From Leucaena leucocephala (Eukaryota; Streptophyta; Magnoliopsida; Fabales; Fabaceae): a DNA stretch of 64,000 nt. The stretch is taken from NCBI GenBank assembly GCA_037074615.1, contig CM073522.1:25728962-25792961 (forward strand), given 5' to 3'. Below are positions 47,969 to 58,772 of the stretch, one piece after another (the first letter of the stretch is position 1; each line of letters begins with the position of its first letter). The notes beneath the pieces are model-generated. The model saw nothing but the letters and a program-made list of their open reading frames with translations, was not told where the DNA came from and searched no databases. Both the position numbers and the translations under genes were made by a program.

Positions 47969-50900
47969 TTACAAAAGCAATCTATAGATGTTAAAACTAT
48001 TCAAAGTGTGACTAACAATAGCTCTAACTTGTGCTAAAATTCCTTCAAGAGTATATATTTCGTCTGCAAAAAGTTATCTATTTCTAGCCTCCCACAATTT
48101 CCAACATATAATGCTTATGCCAATCTTCCAAGAAACATGTAGTTGCTTAGTTAAAATCATTTTCTTCAACCACTGTACAGTATCTTGTCCAAAAAAATTG
48201 CTGCAAATTAAGATCTCGAGGGAGGATTTTCTTCCAAACACTAGAAGCCAAAGGACATAATTTAAAATATGGTCAATATCCTCAATCCCCCCATGACAAA
48301 GCTCACAATTCAAGTGATCTGTCATCCTACGTCTATATCTTTCCTTGTTTGTAAGGAGTTTCTGTTTGAGTAAAAGCCACATAAAGGTTCTAACACGATG
48401 TGCCATTGGTAGCTTCCACATTTGTTTCCAAACTTTGTCTACATTGTTCCAATTGAGATATTCAATAGCTTGGTATGCTGATTTGACAGTAAAATTTCCT
48501 GAAGAGGTTAGATGCCAAAAGCAGCGCACAGGTTGCTGCAATCTATCCAAACGAATTGGAGCTATGTCCTGTAAAACATTATGAGGCAAGAGATGGTTAA
48601 AAAGATGCCATTTCCAATAACCATTACGGTCAATATAATCAGATATTGGGCGAGAAAGATCCGTTTCAGAAATGCTTGCAGAAGCAAGATTTTTCAAAGG
48701 GCCAAGATCAGTGACCCAAAAATCTGACCAGAATCTGATTAAGGTACCATCCCCAAGCTTCCATTTAATGTGGCAATATGTGGCTTGCCAAAGCTTTGAT
48801 AAATTCTTCCACAGATAGGAACAATGAGGCTTAGCAATGGAATCTGATTTAATGTTCATGCAATACTTACTTCTTAGAACTTTTACCCATAATAGATCAG
48901 GTTGAGATACCAGTTTGAATATAAGCTTTGAAAGAAAAGCCTTATTCTGGGATTCAATGCAAAGTAAACCACAACCACCATTTTCCAATGGTTGACAAAG
49001 GTCAGCCCATTTGATAAGATTAACTCCTCGATGAGTAGCTGAATATCCCCAAATAAACTTACGAATAATTTTTTCAATTTCAAGACAGCAATGAGTAGTA
49101 ATGAAAGTGCTCTGCATTGCATAAAAAGGAATGGAAGAGAGCACAGACTTGGCAAGAGTAATACGACCAGCAAGAGATAGAGAGCGACTTTTCCAACCTG
49201 CAAGTTTAGTCTGAATCTTGTCCAAGATATATTTGTAAGTTTTAGAGGAAACTCTACCAGTAATCAAAGGGACTCTGAGATATTTCCCAAAAGAGTGTGT
49301 TTGGTGATATCCTAACTTGTTAGAAATATCATGTTGAGTAGCAGAGCAAACATTCCGTGAGAAGAAAACTTTTGTTTTAGACTGACTTATCTTGTGTCCT
49401 GAAGAACAACAGAAGTTGGAGAGGACTTTCTGAATTATTTGGACTTGAGTATCTGTTGTATGTCCAAAAATGATCAAGTCATCAGCAAAAAAGAGGTGCT
49501 AAAGAGGTACACCCCTTTGTCCCATTTTAATAGTCTTCCAAGCACCAGATGAAACCTCATGTGAAATGGCTTGAGAAAGTCTTTCCATGCATAACACAAA
49601 GATGTAAGGAGATAATGGGTCTCCTTGCCTTATACCCCGATTAGGCTTAAAAGAAGCAGACGGTTTCCCATTTCATAAAATTTGCATACTCGATGATGTG
49701 ATACAGTCCATAATTAATTGTATTATAGTCTGTGGAAGCATTGCATCCTCTAAAGTATCCTTGATAAAATCCCATCGTAATCTATCAAAAGCCTTTTCTA
49801 AATCAACTTTAATAGCCATCCAGACACTTTTTCCTTGTTTCTTCCTCATAGAATGAATCACCTCCTGAGCTATAATGATGTTATCAATGATACTTCTACC
49901 TTTGATGAAGCTCGATTGGTAAGGACCAATAAGATTAGGAAGGATTCCTATGAGTCGGTTAACCACAACCTTCGTGATAGTCTTGTAGATTACAGAACAC
50001 AAACTTATAAGCCGAAAATCTTTTATGAGTTTAGGTGTACCAACTTTGGGAATGAGGGCAATAAGAGTACGATTAAGATATGGGTTAATCGGAGTTCCAG
50101 ACCAAAGATCAACAATTAACTCATGAATTTTTGGTCCCAAAATCAACCAATTACTTTGAAAGAATAAAGCATGCAATCCATCAATTCCTGGGGACTTAAG
50201 TGGCTTCATATCAAAAATCGCACTCTTAACTTCATCAAGAGAAATCATTCCTTGAAGAGTCTCAACATCCGAATAAGATATAGGATCAAACACACCTCTT
50301 ATAGTTGGCGGATGAAATTGAGGATCTTCCAGAGAATAAAGATCAACCAAAAATTCTCGAGCATATTTTGAAAGTTGGTTCTCATCGTCAATCCAAATGC
50401 CTTGGTCATTTTTGAGTTGAGAGATCCGACTTCGCCTCTGTCGAATAAGTGCTTTGGTATGAAAGTATGATGTATTTCGATCCCCTTGGGTAAGCCATTC
50501 TGAGTTTGATTTTTGAACCCAGAGAAGCTCCTCTTGTAGACAAGTATCTTCAAATTCCAACAAGAGAGATTGTTCAAGCTCAATTAAAAAAGAGGCGAAA
50601 GGTTGGGCCTCAAGGCTTTTTTGAATACCTCTGAGGCGTTGCAACAGAACACTCTTACGTTTTCCTATTGAGCCAAAAGTCGTCAAGTTCCAATTTTGGG
50701 CTAATGAAGTGAAGTGGATGATCCCATCAACTAAGTCCATATTTGGGGCCCACGCCTGCTTTACTAGATCTGAGAAGCCAGGATAGGAGAGCCATGAAGC
50801 AAGGAACTTGAAAGGCTTATTTGAAGACGTGGGTCTCGAATTGAAGCCCATCTTAATTTGGATAGGTCTATGATCAGACATAATTTTTGGCAAATGAGAA

Positions 50901-51526
50901 ACCCAACTATTCTGAAAAAAATCAAACCAGGCTTGATTACATAAAGCACGATCCAATCTAACAAGTAAAGTACCACGCTTCCAAGTATACTTAGGTCCAT
51001 GAAAACCCATATCAATTAAACCATTACTATGAATAAAAGATTTGAAGAAACTGCAACCATTATTAATCCTTCCTGATCCACCACTTCTTTCTAATGCTTC
51101 AGTGGTTGAATTAAAATCTCCCGCTAATAACCAAGGCTGATTGGAGGACCCAAAGTAAGAAAGATCCTCCCAAAGATACCTCCGAGGACCTGGATGAGGG
51201 TTACCATACACTGCAGAGAAAAAGAAACTGGTTCTTTCAACTATAAATGTTACCTTCATGTGAATAAATTGAAGATGATTAACGAGGACATTCAATTCTA
51301 CTTTATCTGTCCATAAAATCCAGATTCCACCAGAGAAACCTGAAGCCTCCACACGATGAGAATGATGAAAGTTTAATTTTTTAATAACTTTGTCAGCTTT
51401 AACACCTGAAATACGAGGCTCTAAAATAACAAAGATGTCAGGTCTATAATTATGAACAAAAGATTTAAAAATAGCAGGGAACCCCCTGTCCGAGGCTCCT
51501 TGACAGTTCCACGTAATAATGGACAT
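47969..51526 (-). pseudogene. LINE ORF2: endonuclease-reverse transcriptase pseudogene
   Basis: 1186 codons in one unbroken frame with three in-frame stops at 49673-49675, 49499-49501 and 48074-48076. The N-terminal APE-type endonuclease shows TWNCQGA, a LEPRISG glutamate, AGDFNST and MSDHRPI, the expected metal-binding and catalytic set. The RT follows: FRLISLCSVIYK, YQSSFIKGRSIIDN, VDLEKAFDRLRWDF, then (between the two upstream stops) RQGDPLSPYIFVLCMERLS, and FFADDLIIFG with the catalytic Asp pair. After the RT come a KSQSKT-like thumb, a zf-RVT domain (FTVKSAYQ, MWKLPMAHRVRTFMW, CELCHGGIEDIDH) and a short C-terminus. No RNase H is evident. ATG51526 lies 2 nt after the ORF1 stop. Key catalytic residues are intact; only the stops break it. 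Confidence 0.93.
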
Positions 51527-51528
51527 AA

Positions 51529-53286
51529 TTAACTAGAGGGGTGAGGAGAAAATTCTACTCCCTCAACAAGCATTGCAATTACATCTTCTTGTACTTCATT
51601 TGATAGGTCTCTAGCTATGCCTTTCATGGATTTGACAGAAAACCCAAGTTCTTGCTCATTGGGCTTGACACCCAGGTTATGAACAGTAAGCCTAGTGGAG
51701 ATTTTCACTCATCTACTTTTTGCAATTGGGTCCGGTGGCTTGTCCTGTTGGAATGGTTGGCCTAAAACATGCGGGATTTGAGTATTTTCCTGATGAGCAG
51801 ATGAATTATCATTTCTACTTTACGGGCTTCTAACATCATTAACCACGATGGCTGTGTTGGTATTGTTATCTAGATGAGTAGGCATTTTATAAGCTGTGAA
51901 AGGTGCAGATTCAAAAATGCAATCCCTATTAATTTGAGTATGGGTTTTATCTTTTTGTCCAGATATTGGCTCATACCTCTTGGTCGCTTTTTGCTCCTTT
52001 CCTCTCCTTTTTGGTCCATACATTTCGCTTTGTGATTTTGGCCTTACAATGTCATACACATCGTGCCTATTTTCTAGAGTACCTTCGACCTCATTTAGAA
52101 CCTCAAACCTTGATGAAGTGAAGTTGTTTCTGGTGATGTGAGATGCACCATTTTTGGTCCCATGTGCAATTGGCCTCTTCCGTCTCTGTACCTGCATCCA
52201 TTCTCCAAAAGGAGCGATGTCACTCGTGTGGGAACTCTAAGGATGGTCATACGCCGGGAGAATAGGAGTAACAGGCAAAACTTCCACGTTGACCGGCACT
52301 TTTTTAGGGCATGATTGTTCCAGGTGCCCATACATTCCACAATGAAAACAGATAGTCGGAAGATTTTCATACTCAACAAGAATTAACTCATTATCAATTT
52401 GAATCTTAGAAATCAAAGGCTTAGTAAGGTCAAGAGAGACAGCCAGGCAAGCAAACTTACCCCTGTCTCCTGTTTCTGAATTATAATCAACCCTAAGCAC
52501 TTCACCAAAGACTCTTCCAATAGACTGTATGATATTTTTATGGTAATATCTAGCTGGAAGACGAGGTAATCTTACCCAACCAAAAACTTTGTTGATCACA
52601 TGCTCTTCAGTTCTGAAAGATGGGGACCAAGGTTGTACAGTGAGGTAATACCCAAAAATCACCCAAGGCCCATTAATTAGAGCATTTTGATAATCTAAAT
52701 CATCCTTAAATTTAACAAGAAAGTATTCATTATCCAAGTCAGAGACATGATATTTCCCTTTGCGTTTCCACATGCGATGAAGCTGTGTTCTAAGAGAACG
52801 AATACTGATAGTACGTCCCAATAGCTTTACTATAACTGCAAATCCCATCCTCTGGTTTAAAATGTCTAGCACATGGGAAGCAAAATTCACTGTTGGAATA
52901 TTATCCTTCATTCCAATGGAAACATCTCCTTGATGAACAATAATTTCTTCCTCATCATCATAAAAATTGCTACTGTTAGAAACAAGCTTATCTTTAAAAG
53001 AAGGTAAGTGATTACCTGTGGGAGACGACTGCTCAACATTCATCATATTATGCACGGGAACAGTAGGCACAGGAGGAGGGACGATAGGAGATTGCATTTC
53101 TGGAACAAACTCCGGTGAGGTTTTGTCTAATAGTTGAGGTTCTAAAGATGACATAACACAATCTACATTATCCATGTCAGAGTCACCATGACCATCTCTA
53201 ATTTTTACCTTCTTAGTGGAGAGATCATCTCCTAGGTGAGGCGGAGGATCTTCCTTAAGAGAGCTTTTGAAGGAGAGAGAAGCCAT
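51529..53286 (-). pseudogene. LINE ORF1: DUF4283/zinc-knuckle RNA-binding protein pseudogene
   Basis: 586 codons in one frame with three in-frame stops at 52237-52239 (TAG), 51820-51822 (TAA) and 51709-51711 (TGA); the first leaves 349 codons. The N-terminus is MASLSFKSSLKEDPPPHLGD. The DUF4283 domain at about 145-230 (VKLLGRTISIRSLRTQLHRM, NGPWVIFGYYLTVQPW) leads to a CCHC knuckle near residue 316 (CFHCGMYGHLEQSC). After the first stop the frame continues with PFGEWMQVQRRKRP and SSRFEVLNEVEGT, both typical of plant LINE ORF1. The product would bind LINE RNA to form the retroposition particle. It ends 2 nt before the ORF2 start codon. Confidence 0.9.
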
Positions 53287-55604
53287 ATCTAAACAAAGTG
53301 GCCAAGTCGCTGAACGGACAATTGAACACTATGACAAAGCATAGAGAGTGAGGGCTAAGGAAGAGCAATTGCGAGGCAGAGTACTGTACAAAGCACTGTT
53401 CCTCGGGATTTAGAGTACTGTACAAATAGCTAAGAGCAAAAATTGAGGAAAAGCTGAGGAAGAGCAATAGCGAGAGTTGAGTATGGAGAGTGCTGTGGGA
53501 GATTCCAAGCGAGAGCAAGAGAAGACGGTGAATACTGTAGAAGTCACTGTTCCTCAAGGTTCAGAAAGAGACGAGCTCCAACGTTTCTCCAAATCCCGAC
53601 ATAACGTTACTATCTCCAACGCCATTAGTTTTATAGACGCTAGACATCTTGATTTTTCGTTAAGAATTAAGTTGTTTAATGATGTGAAAAGTATTTTTGA
53701 AGTGATGAAAATGTGTTTTTAATCAAATGAAGTTTTAAAAGAAAAGAAGAATGAGTTAATCAATTAGTCATTCGATTAATGATATTTAATTGATTAATAT
53801 AATTAATCGATTAGATGTTAGATTAATGTAAAGGCAGCTTTCTGTTTTACAAAGAAAAATTAATTAATCGATTAGTTAATCGATTAATGAGTGACCATTA
53901 ATCGATTAAGTGTTCAAGTAATATTGAAAGCTTACCTTCTGGAAGTAAATTGATAAGCCAATTAATCGATTAATTGTGATAAATCGATTAGTTAATCGAT
54001 TAATCTATTGAAAATTAATTTTCTCTTGAACAAATATATTGCTATTAAACGATTTGTTAATCGATTAATTGATATTAATCTGTTAACTGTTCGATTAATC
54101 TGAGAAGTATCAAATTTGTGAAATTCAAATTCAAACCTATTAATCGATTGGTTAATCGATTAATATATATTAACAGATTAACTGTTCGATTAATCTACGT
54201 TGAAATATTTTCTAATTCAATTCTTCCAGACATATTAATCGACTAGGCATTTGATTAACTTCAGAAATTTCAAATATTTCTCTGTTTAAGCTAAAAACTG
54301 ATTTCATATCTTTATAAATTACATATGATTGATTTAAGTGATAATATGCTTATATTTTTCATTAATCTTCATGATAAACCTTTTGAGAAACTTGTCCTTA
54401 TAAAAGTACATCATATATGTTTGAATAATCTAATCAGTATGATGCTCTGTTTTCTGTTTTACATATTTATTCTAATTAATCGATTGGGTAATCGATTAAT
54501 ATAGCATAATCTTTGAAAACAAGTAGACTACTTATTTGATCTTAAAATATTTATAACTGAATTGATTTTATACACTTGATCATTGATTATACTATCAAAT
54601 ATAAATTCATCTGATTGAAAAGGCATTATTCTACTATCATTCTTGTTGTGATTAATTCTATTTCAGCTCAAATTCATTTCATAAAATCTTCACTTCACAT
54701 ATTTATCTACTAACAATTAAATCAAAGGAAGTGTTTACAGGAATAAGAACAGAAGTTAAGATTCAGTTGAGTTCAAAGCTAGAAATGAAAATAGACCAAG
54801 ATCAAAGCCAACAGACTTTCAATGACAAAAAGACACTTTATGTCAGAAGCCTCAACAGCTAGTTCAACAGTCATATTTTCAATGAAAACAAATCTCAACG
54901 GAAGAAAGCCTCAATAGAAATAATGCTCAATGACCACAAGATCAACTATAAATAGAAGAGCATTTAAAGTTAGGAGTAGAGCGACGACAATGAGAGCAAC
55001 AATGATTTATACACAGTCATGAAATTGTCAGAGTCATTAAACCTAGAAAGCATTCAACTCTCTATTCCTTATGTATCATTCTATTGAGAGAGAAATACAA
55101 TAAGCTACAATGTTCTATTATACACTCTATCTGAGACAGTTAGATTCAACCTCCATTCTTTTCTTGTCTGAGAGCAAACCTTAGAATAAGGGGGATTAAA
55201 GGTTGGGTTTTGTTCGTATCTATTTAAAGAGGAGAGTTGCCACTAGAAGTGTGGTTTAACCTCAGAATTGTGGTGGTTCTCAATTAGCCATTAAAATTGA
55301 GTCTGTAAAGACTACCAAGATCCCGTTGTAATCTTGGATATAGTGGATTGAAAAATCTCAGTAGGAAACTGAGGATTGGACGTAAGTCAAGAAAGGACTG
55401 AATCAAGATAAACTCTTTGTGCAATATTCCTTCTTCTAACTCTTTGATTTCCAATAACTCATTTCCAATTTCATATCAAAATTTTTCAAATTGATTTGTT
55501 TCACTTATCAGATTCTCAAAGAATTTCAAAAAGTTTTTAAAAGTCGTCATACACCCAATTCACCCCCATCTTGGGTGATCTAACTTATCTTCCTAAAACT
55601 AACA

Positions 55605-56623
55605 TGCCATAGTGCACCAATGGCTAACAGTACTACCATTAGCCACTAGTGTTCTGTATTTAGTCCCTCAAGAAAAAAAAATTTCTGGCATGCTTGGAAG
55701 TAAATTGTTTGAAACTTAAATCAACTCTAATATACACTGGATAAGTATTTCTTTTGAGAAAAATTCATCCCTCCCATGCATGTATAAAAAATTTAGAAGT
55801 CCATAGAAAAAATCAAATAAATAAAGTTCTCATTCTTTCCAAATGCTTAAATATGTCATTTTCTAAAATATTAGCTTTCAAAAGAACATTAAAGAGAAAA
55901 TACAATACCTGAAAAGTTTAAAGTAAATTCTAGTTCTAGAAAATTATAACTCTGGATCAAGTGAGACGTTATTTACTCACATGATATTCCCAATAACTTT
56001 AGTATATCCTATATAATAGTCTTCAAGTACGATTCAACCTTAATCCCCTAGCATATGAATAATAATATTGTCACTCCACTAGTAAATTTTTATATAACTT
56101 AATAATATTTTTTATCTAATAACAATCTCCCATTCCCTTCATAAGACCATCTCTTCTCCTTCTACAACATTCAAACACACTTATAAACTTCATATAAGCT
56201 ATCTAGTACAATAGTTCTAGCAACTGATATATATAGCACGCATACACATAGATAATTCATAATATAAATATTTATATATCATGAATATATAATTTTTCAC
56301 TTAACACTCTTCAAACTTTGTCAAAGAATATCAAATTTCTTAATTTCAGCCCCAATCCATACTTGAAACAAAAATCATTTCATACATAATTTAAATTCTC
56401 CTCTTTCGTTTGGCAAGTAGAAAAATATAAAATTGAAATATCTATTTATAATTAGTGTTTCACCTCATAAATTATTAACTACACTTCGTAACACCCACCT
56501 TAAGTTTCAAAATTAACTAATCTCTTTAACAATATTTAGATCATAGTAAAAATAAAACATACTATAACTCCCCTTTCTTCCTACTACAATAACAAATCTT
56601 TAAGTGAAATTACCTACTACAAG
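55605..56623. other. Low-repeat locus right of the nested insertions
   Basis: Continues the pre-insertion locus after the TGCCA duplication. It is AT-rich with no ORF. A minus-strand acceptor-like tract (TTTTCAG before GTATTG) lies at about 55908-55915. No gene was identified. Confidence 0.35.
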
Positions 56624-57073
56624 TGTTGGAGTTTGTCCTCTAATCTACCCTTAGTGGATTATGCCCAAACCCACATAATATGGGCCTAGGTGACACAATA
56701 ACCAAAAGTCTGGGATGTTATATGTGATTTTCTCCTTTTGTTTAAATTTTGAATGGAAACATGGGATACTGAGTGGGATTGAGGGAGAGAATAATGGGAA
56801 TGCATAACTACTGATTAGGAAACCTATGATTCATGATTCGACAGATTTTCTCCTCTCCAAAATTTTTCCTTTACTCACTCTTCTCTCTAAATGCATTTGT
56901 TATGTTCGAATACCCAAATCCACCAAAGTAAACGGTGTTAGTGTAGGTACTCGAGAAGATAGTTAATATCTCTGGTACGCCTAAACCTCTTCATTGGTAA
57001 GAGTCATGGCCTATCTAGAGGCGAGAATATGATTTATTTGCTTTAGTAATTTACTTATACGTACTGTATAACA
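56624..57073 (+). mobile_element. 5' LTR of Copia element B (end uncertain)
   Basis: Starts TGTTGGAGTTTGTCCTC, a familiar Copia LTR head, and contains CCCAAACCCACATAATATGGG and GGTACGCCTAAACC as in the LTR of element A. The best TG...CA end is TATAACA at 57073, but no tRNA-Met primer site (TGGTATCAGAGC) follows, so the end is uncertain. Confidence 0.55.
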
Positions 57074-58772
57074 TGCTCCCCTGTTAAGCTTTAGACCTTC
57101 AAATTAGATCATATGAAAACATCTGATTTAGGCTTCAAAAATAGTCCCATCATGTAAATCTTGAAAAACTGAAAAAAAAATGATATCAAGAACGTTTAAA
57201 ATGGACGCAAGAAGTCGAAGTTATGGAAGAGAGAATTCTTTAGTCAAATTGGGCCATATGAAAATCTCTGATTTAGGCTCCAAAAATTATCCCATTTCAT
57301 AGATCTCACAAAAAAAAGGAAAATGACTCAATAACCGTGAAAAACGGACATCGAATGACAAATTTATAAAGGAGAGAAGAAGTCAGGTCAAACGGACCCG
57401 ACCCAACAGAAAATGGGTCTATGCGTGACCCAGCTGGAGGTTGACGATGACCTCCAGCCCAAAACGCTATCGTTTTGATAAGTGTAAAAAATGGGTGGTG
57501 GAAAAAAAAATTGGGTTGTTTATCGGACTGGGCCAGATCATGGGATCCAATCTAGACCAAAGAAAAAATAAGGGGGAACTCCATGTCAAGTTAGATTGAG
57601 CCCAACTTGAACCAATCCACTAGGTCGGGTTGGGCTCGATCCAACCCAAAAAAAAATTGAGGCAGAGAAGACACATGGCAGCTTTATAGTGGCGTGTGGC
57701 ATCCTTGAGAGGAGTCTTCGTCCTATTTTTTATTTTTATGGATTTAATCTTCTAGAGATGCGTAAGGGCGTGTTAGGGCTCCGTTTGAGGTGTGTTTTAT
57801 CCTTAAAAATCCCTAAAATTGATATCTTCATTTTGATATATATTTTACCTATTTTTAGGGGCAATTATTGATCTGTTTGTGAGTATTCAATGCATTTTCT
57901 AGTATTTTAGGTGGTTAAAAATTCCAAAATTGTTATAATAATTTATATTATTTAATTTCTAGGAGAAAATCAGTCAAATGACTTCAAGTAGCACTAAATA
58001 TGCTCCGTTAATCTTCTCATATCTGTATAATAAAGTTCCAAAAAATGAACCTCAGAGTGAGGATTTAGATCCTGAACTTCTTAAAGAAGAAGATCTGGAG
58101 GAACTTGTAGAGATTAATGGTTCAGAAGAAGATCTTGATGATGACCCTAAAGAAAATCTTGTTGCAGATCCAAAAGGGGATCTTAAGCAGAACCATGAGG
58201 AGAATTATGATCAACCAATGGAAGATCCCTTACCCGAGGAGCTTTAATTGGTGTTCACAAACTTTGGATCTAACTCTGTGCCTTCTTTTCTTGAACAACT
58301 TATGAACGGGGAAGAAGAATAAGTGAACCAACCCTTTACCGTAGCTTTGGCTTGGAAGATATCTAAAGTAAAGGCATTTATAAAGTTCTTCATAATTATG
58401 TCGTGTTCATGACTAACAAGAAAGACATAAATTCTACACTAAGGTCATGATGGAATTAAGACAAGTAAGAGATAGAGGCTAGCGTACTAAAAAATCTTTC
58501 CGAGTTGATGCTATAGAGAGAAATTGAAAATTTATGCTTAAGTCGCCCAAGTTTAAAAAACTAAGGAGAGTTGTTTTCAAATTTTTTCGCTCTTACATTA
58601 ATTGATTTATCTTTGTATTGGATTTCCTCATGTTTATCATATTTGAAAATATGATTTTATGTATTATAATCAAGAATAATATATGTACACGATATTGTAT
58701 ACTTCATTGTGCCATATGACTGAAATATTTTTTGCTACGATTCTCTTTAGAAGAAAACCTAGATTTGTCACA
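57074..58772 (+). repeat. Leader region of Copia B with duplicated block and acidic ORF
   Basis: A block of about 130 bp occurs twice with changes (57100-57234 and 57247-57378; shared CATATGAAAA, CTGATTTAGGCT and CAAAAAT blocks). A perfect 9-bp hairpin (GCTGGAGGT, 8-nt loop, ACCTCCAGC) lies at 57433-57458. From about 58640 the sequence matches the leader of element A. Confidence 0.5.
57978..58247 (+). CDS. Acidic 89-residue ORF of unknown function in Copia B leader
   Basis: I do not recognise it. MTSSSTKYAPLIFSYLYNKV is followed by a strongly acidic tail (Glu/Asp-rich, with repeats such as DPKENLVADPKGDL). An acceptor-like TTTAATTTCTAG/GAG lies 14 bp before the ATG, so it could be the second exon of a small gene. 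A matching segment was not seen in element A. The following frame is also readable for a further stretch (NFGSNSVPSFLEQL) in another phase, suggesting a longer, broken frame. It may be captured host sequence or a leader ORF. Confidence 0.3.
   Translation: MTSSSTKYAPLIFSYLYNKVPKNEPQSEDLDPELLKEEDLEELVEINGSEEDLDDDPKENLVADPKGDLKQNHEENYDQPMEDPLPEEL

Larger units (their letters stand above)
47811..53661 (-). mobile_element. Full-length L1-type LINE (TSD AAGAATTAAGTT)
   Basis: A 5.85-kb non-LTR retrotransposon on the minus strand: 5' UTR 53287-53661, ORF1 51529-53286, ORF2 47969-51526, a short 3' UTR, and a poly(A) tail seen as T14 at 47810-47823. Target duplications AAGAATTAAG(TT) are at 47800-47811 and 53662-53673. 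It sits inside a solo LTR and so is younger than it. Plant L1 elements move by target-primed reverse transcription, and their enzymes can also mobilise SINEs. Both ORFs carry stops, so it is dead. Confidence 0.95.
47760..55604 (+). mobile_element. Sirevirus-like solo LTR (TSD TGCCA) split by a LINE
   Basis: The left part is 47760-47811: TATTAGATTTTATATGTTTTGATGATG, matching the TGTTAGAAAGTATGTTTTGATGATA head at 16918. The right part is 53662-55604, ending GGTGATCTAACTTATCTTCC then TAAAACTAACA. The LTR without the LINE is about 2.0 kb. The exact 5-bp duplication TGCCA lies at 47755-47759 and 55605-55609. The right part carries the palindrome array (53757-54505) and the CAATTCACCCCC end block seen in the sister LTRs. 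No internal region exists, so it is a solo LTR. Confidence 0.9.

Noticed and set aside
49835..50371. Plus-strand ORFs antisense to the LINE
   Set aside because: Shadows of the RT/endonuclease frame, with no family resemblance of their own.
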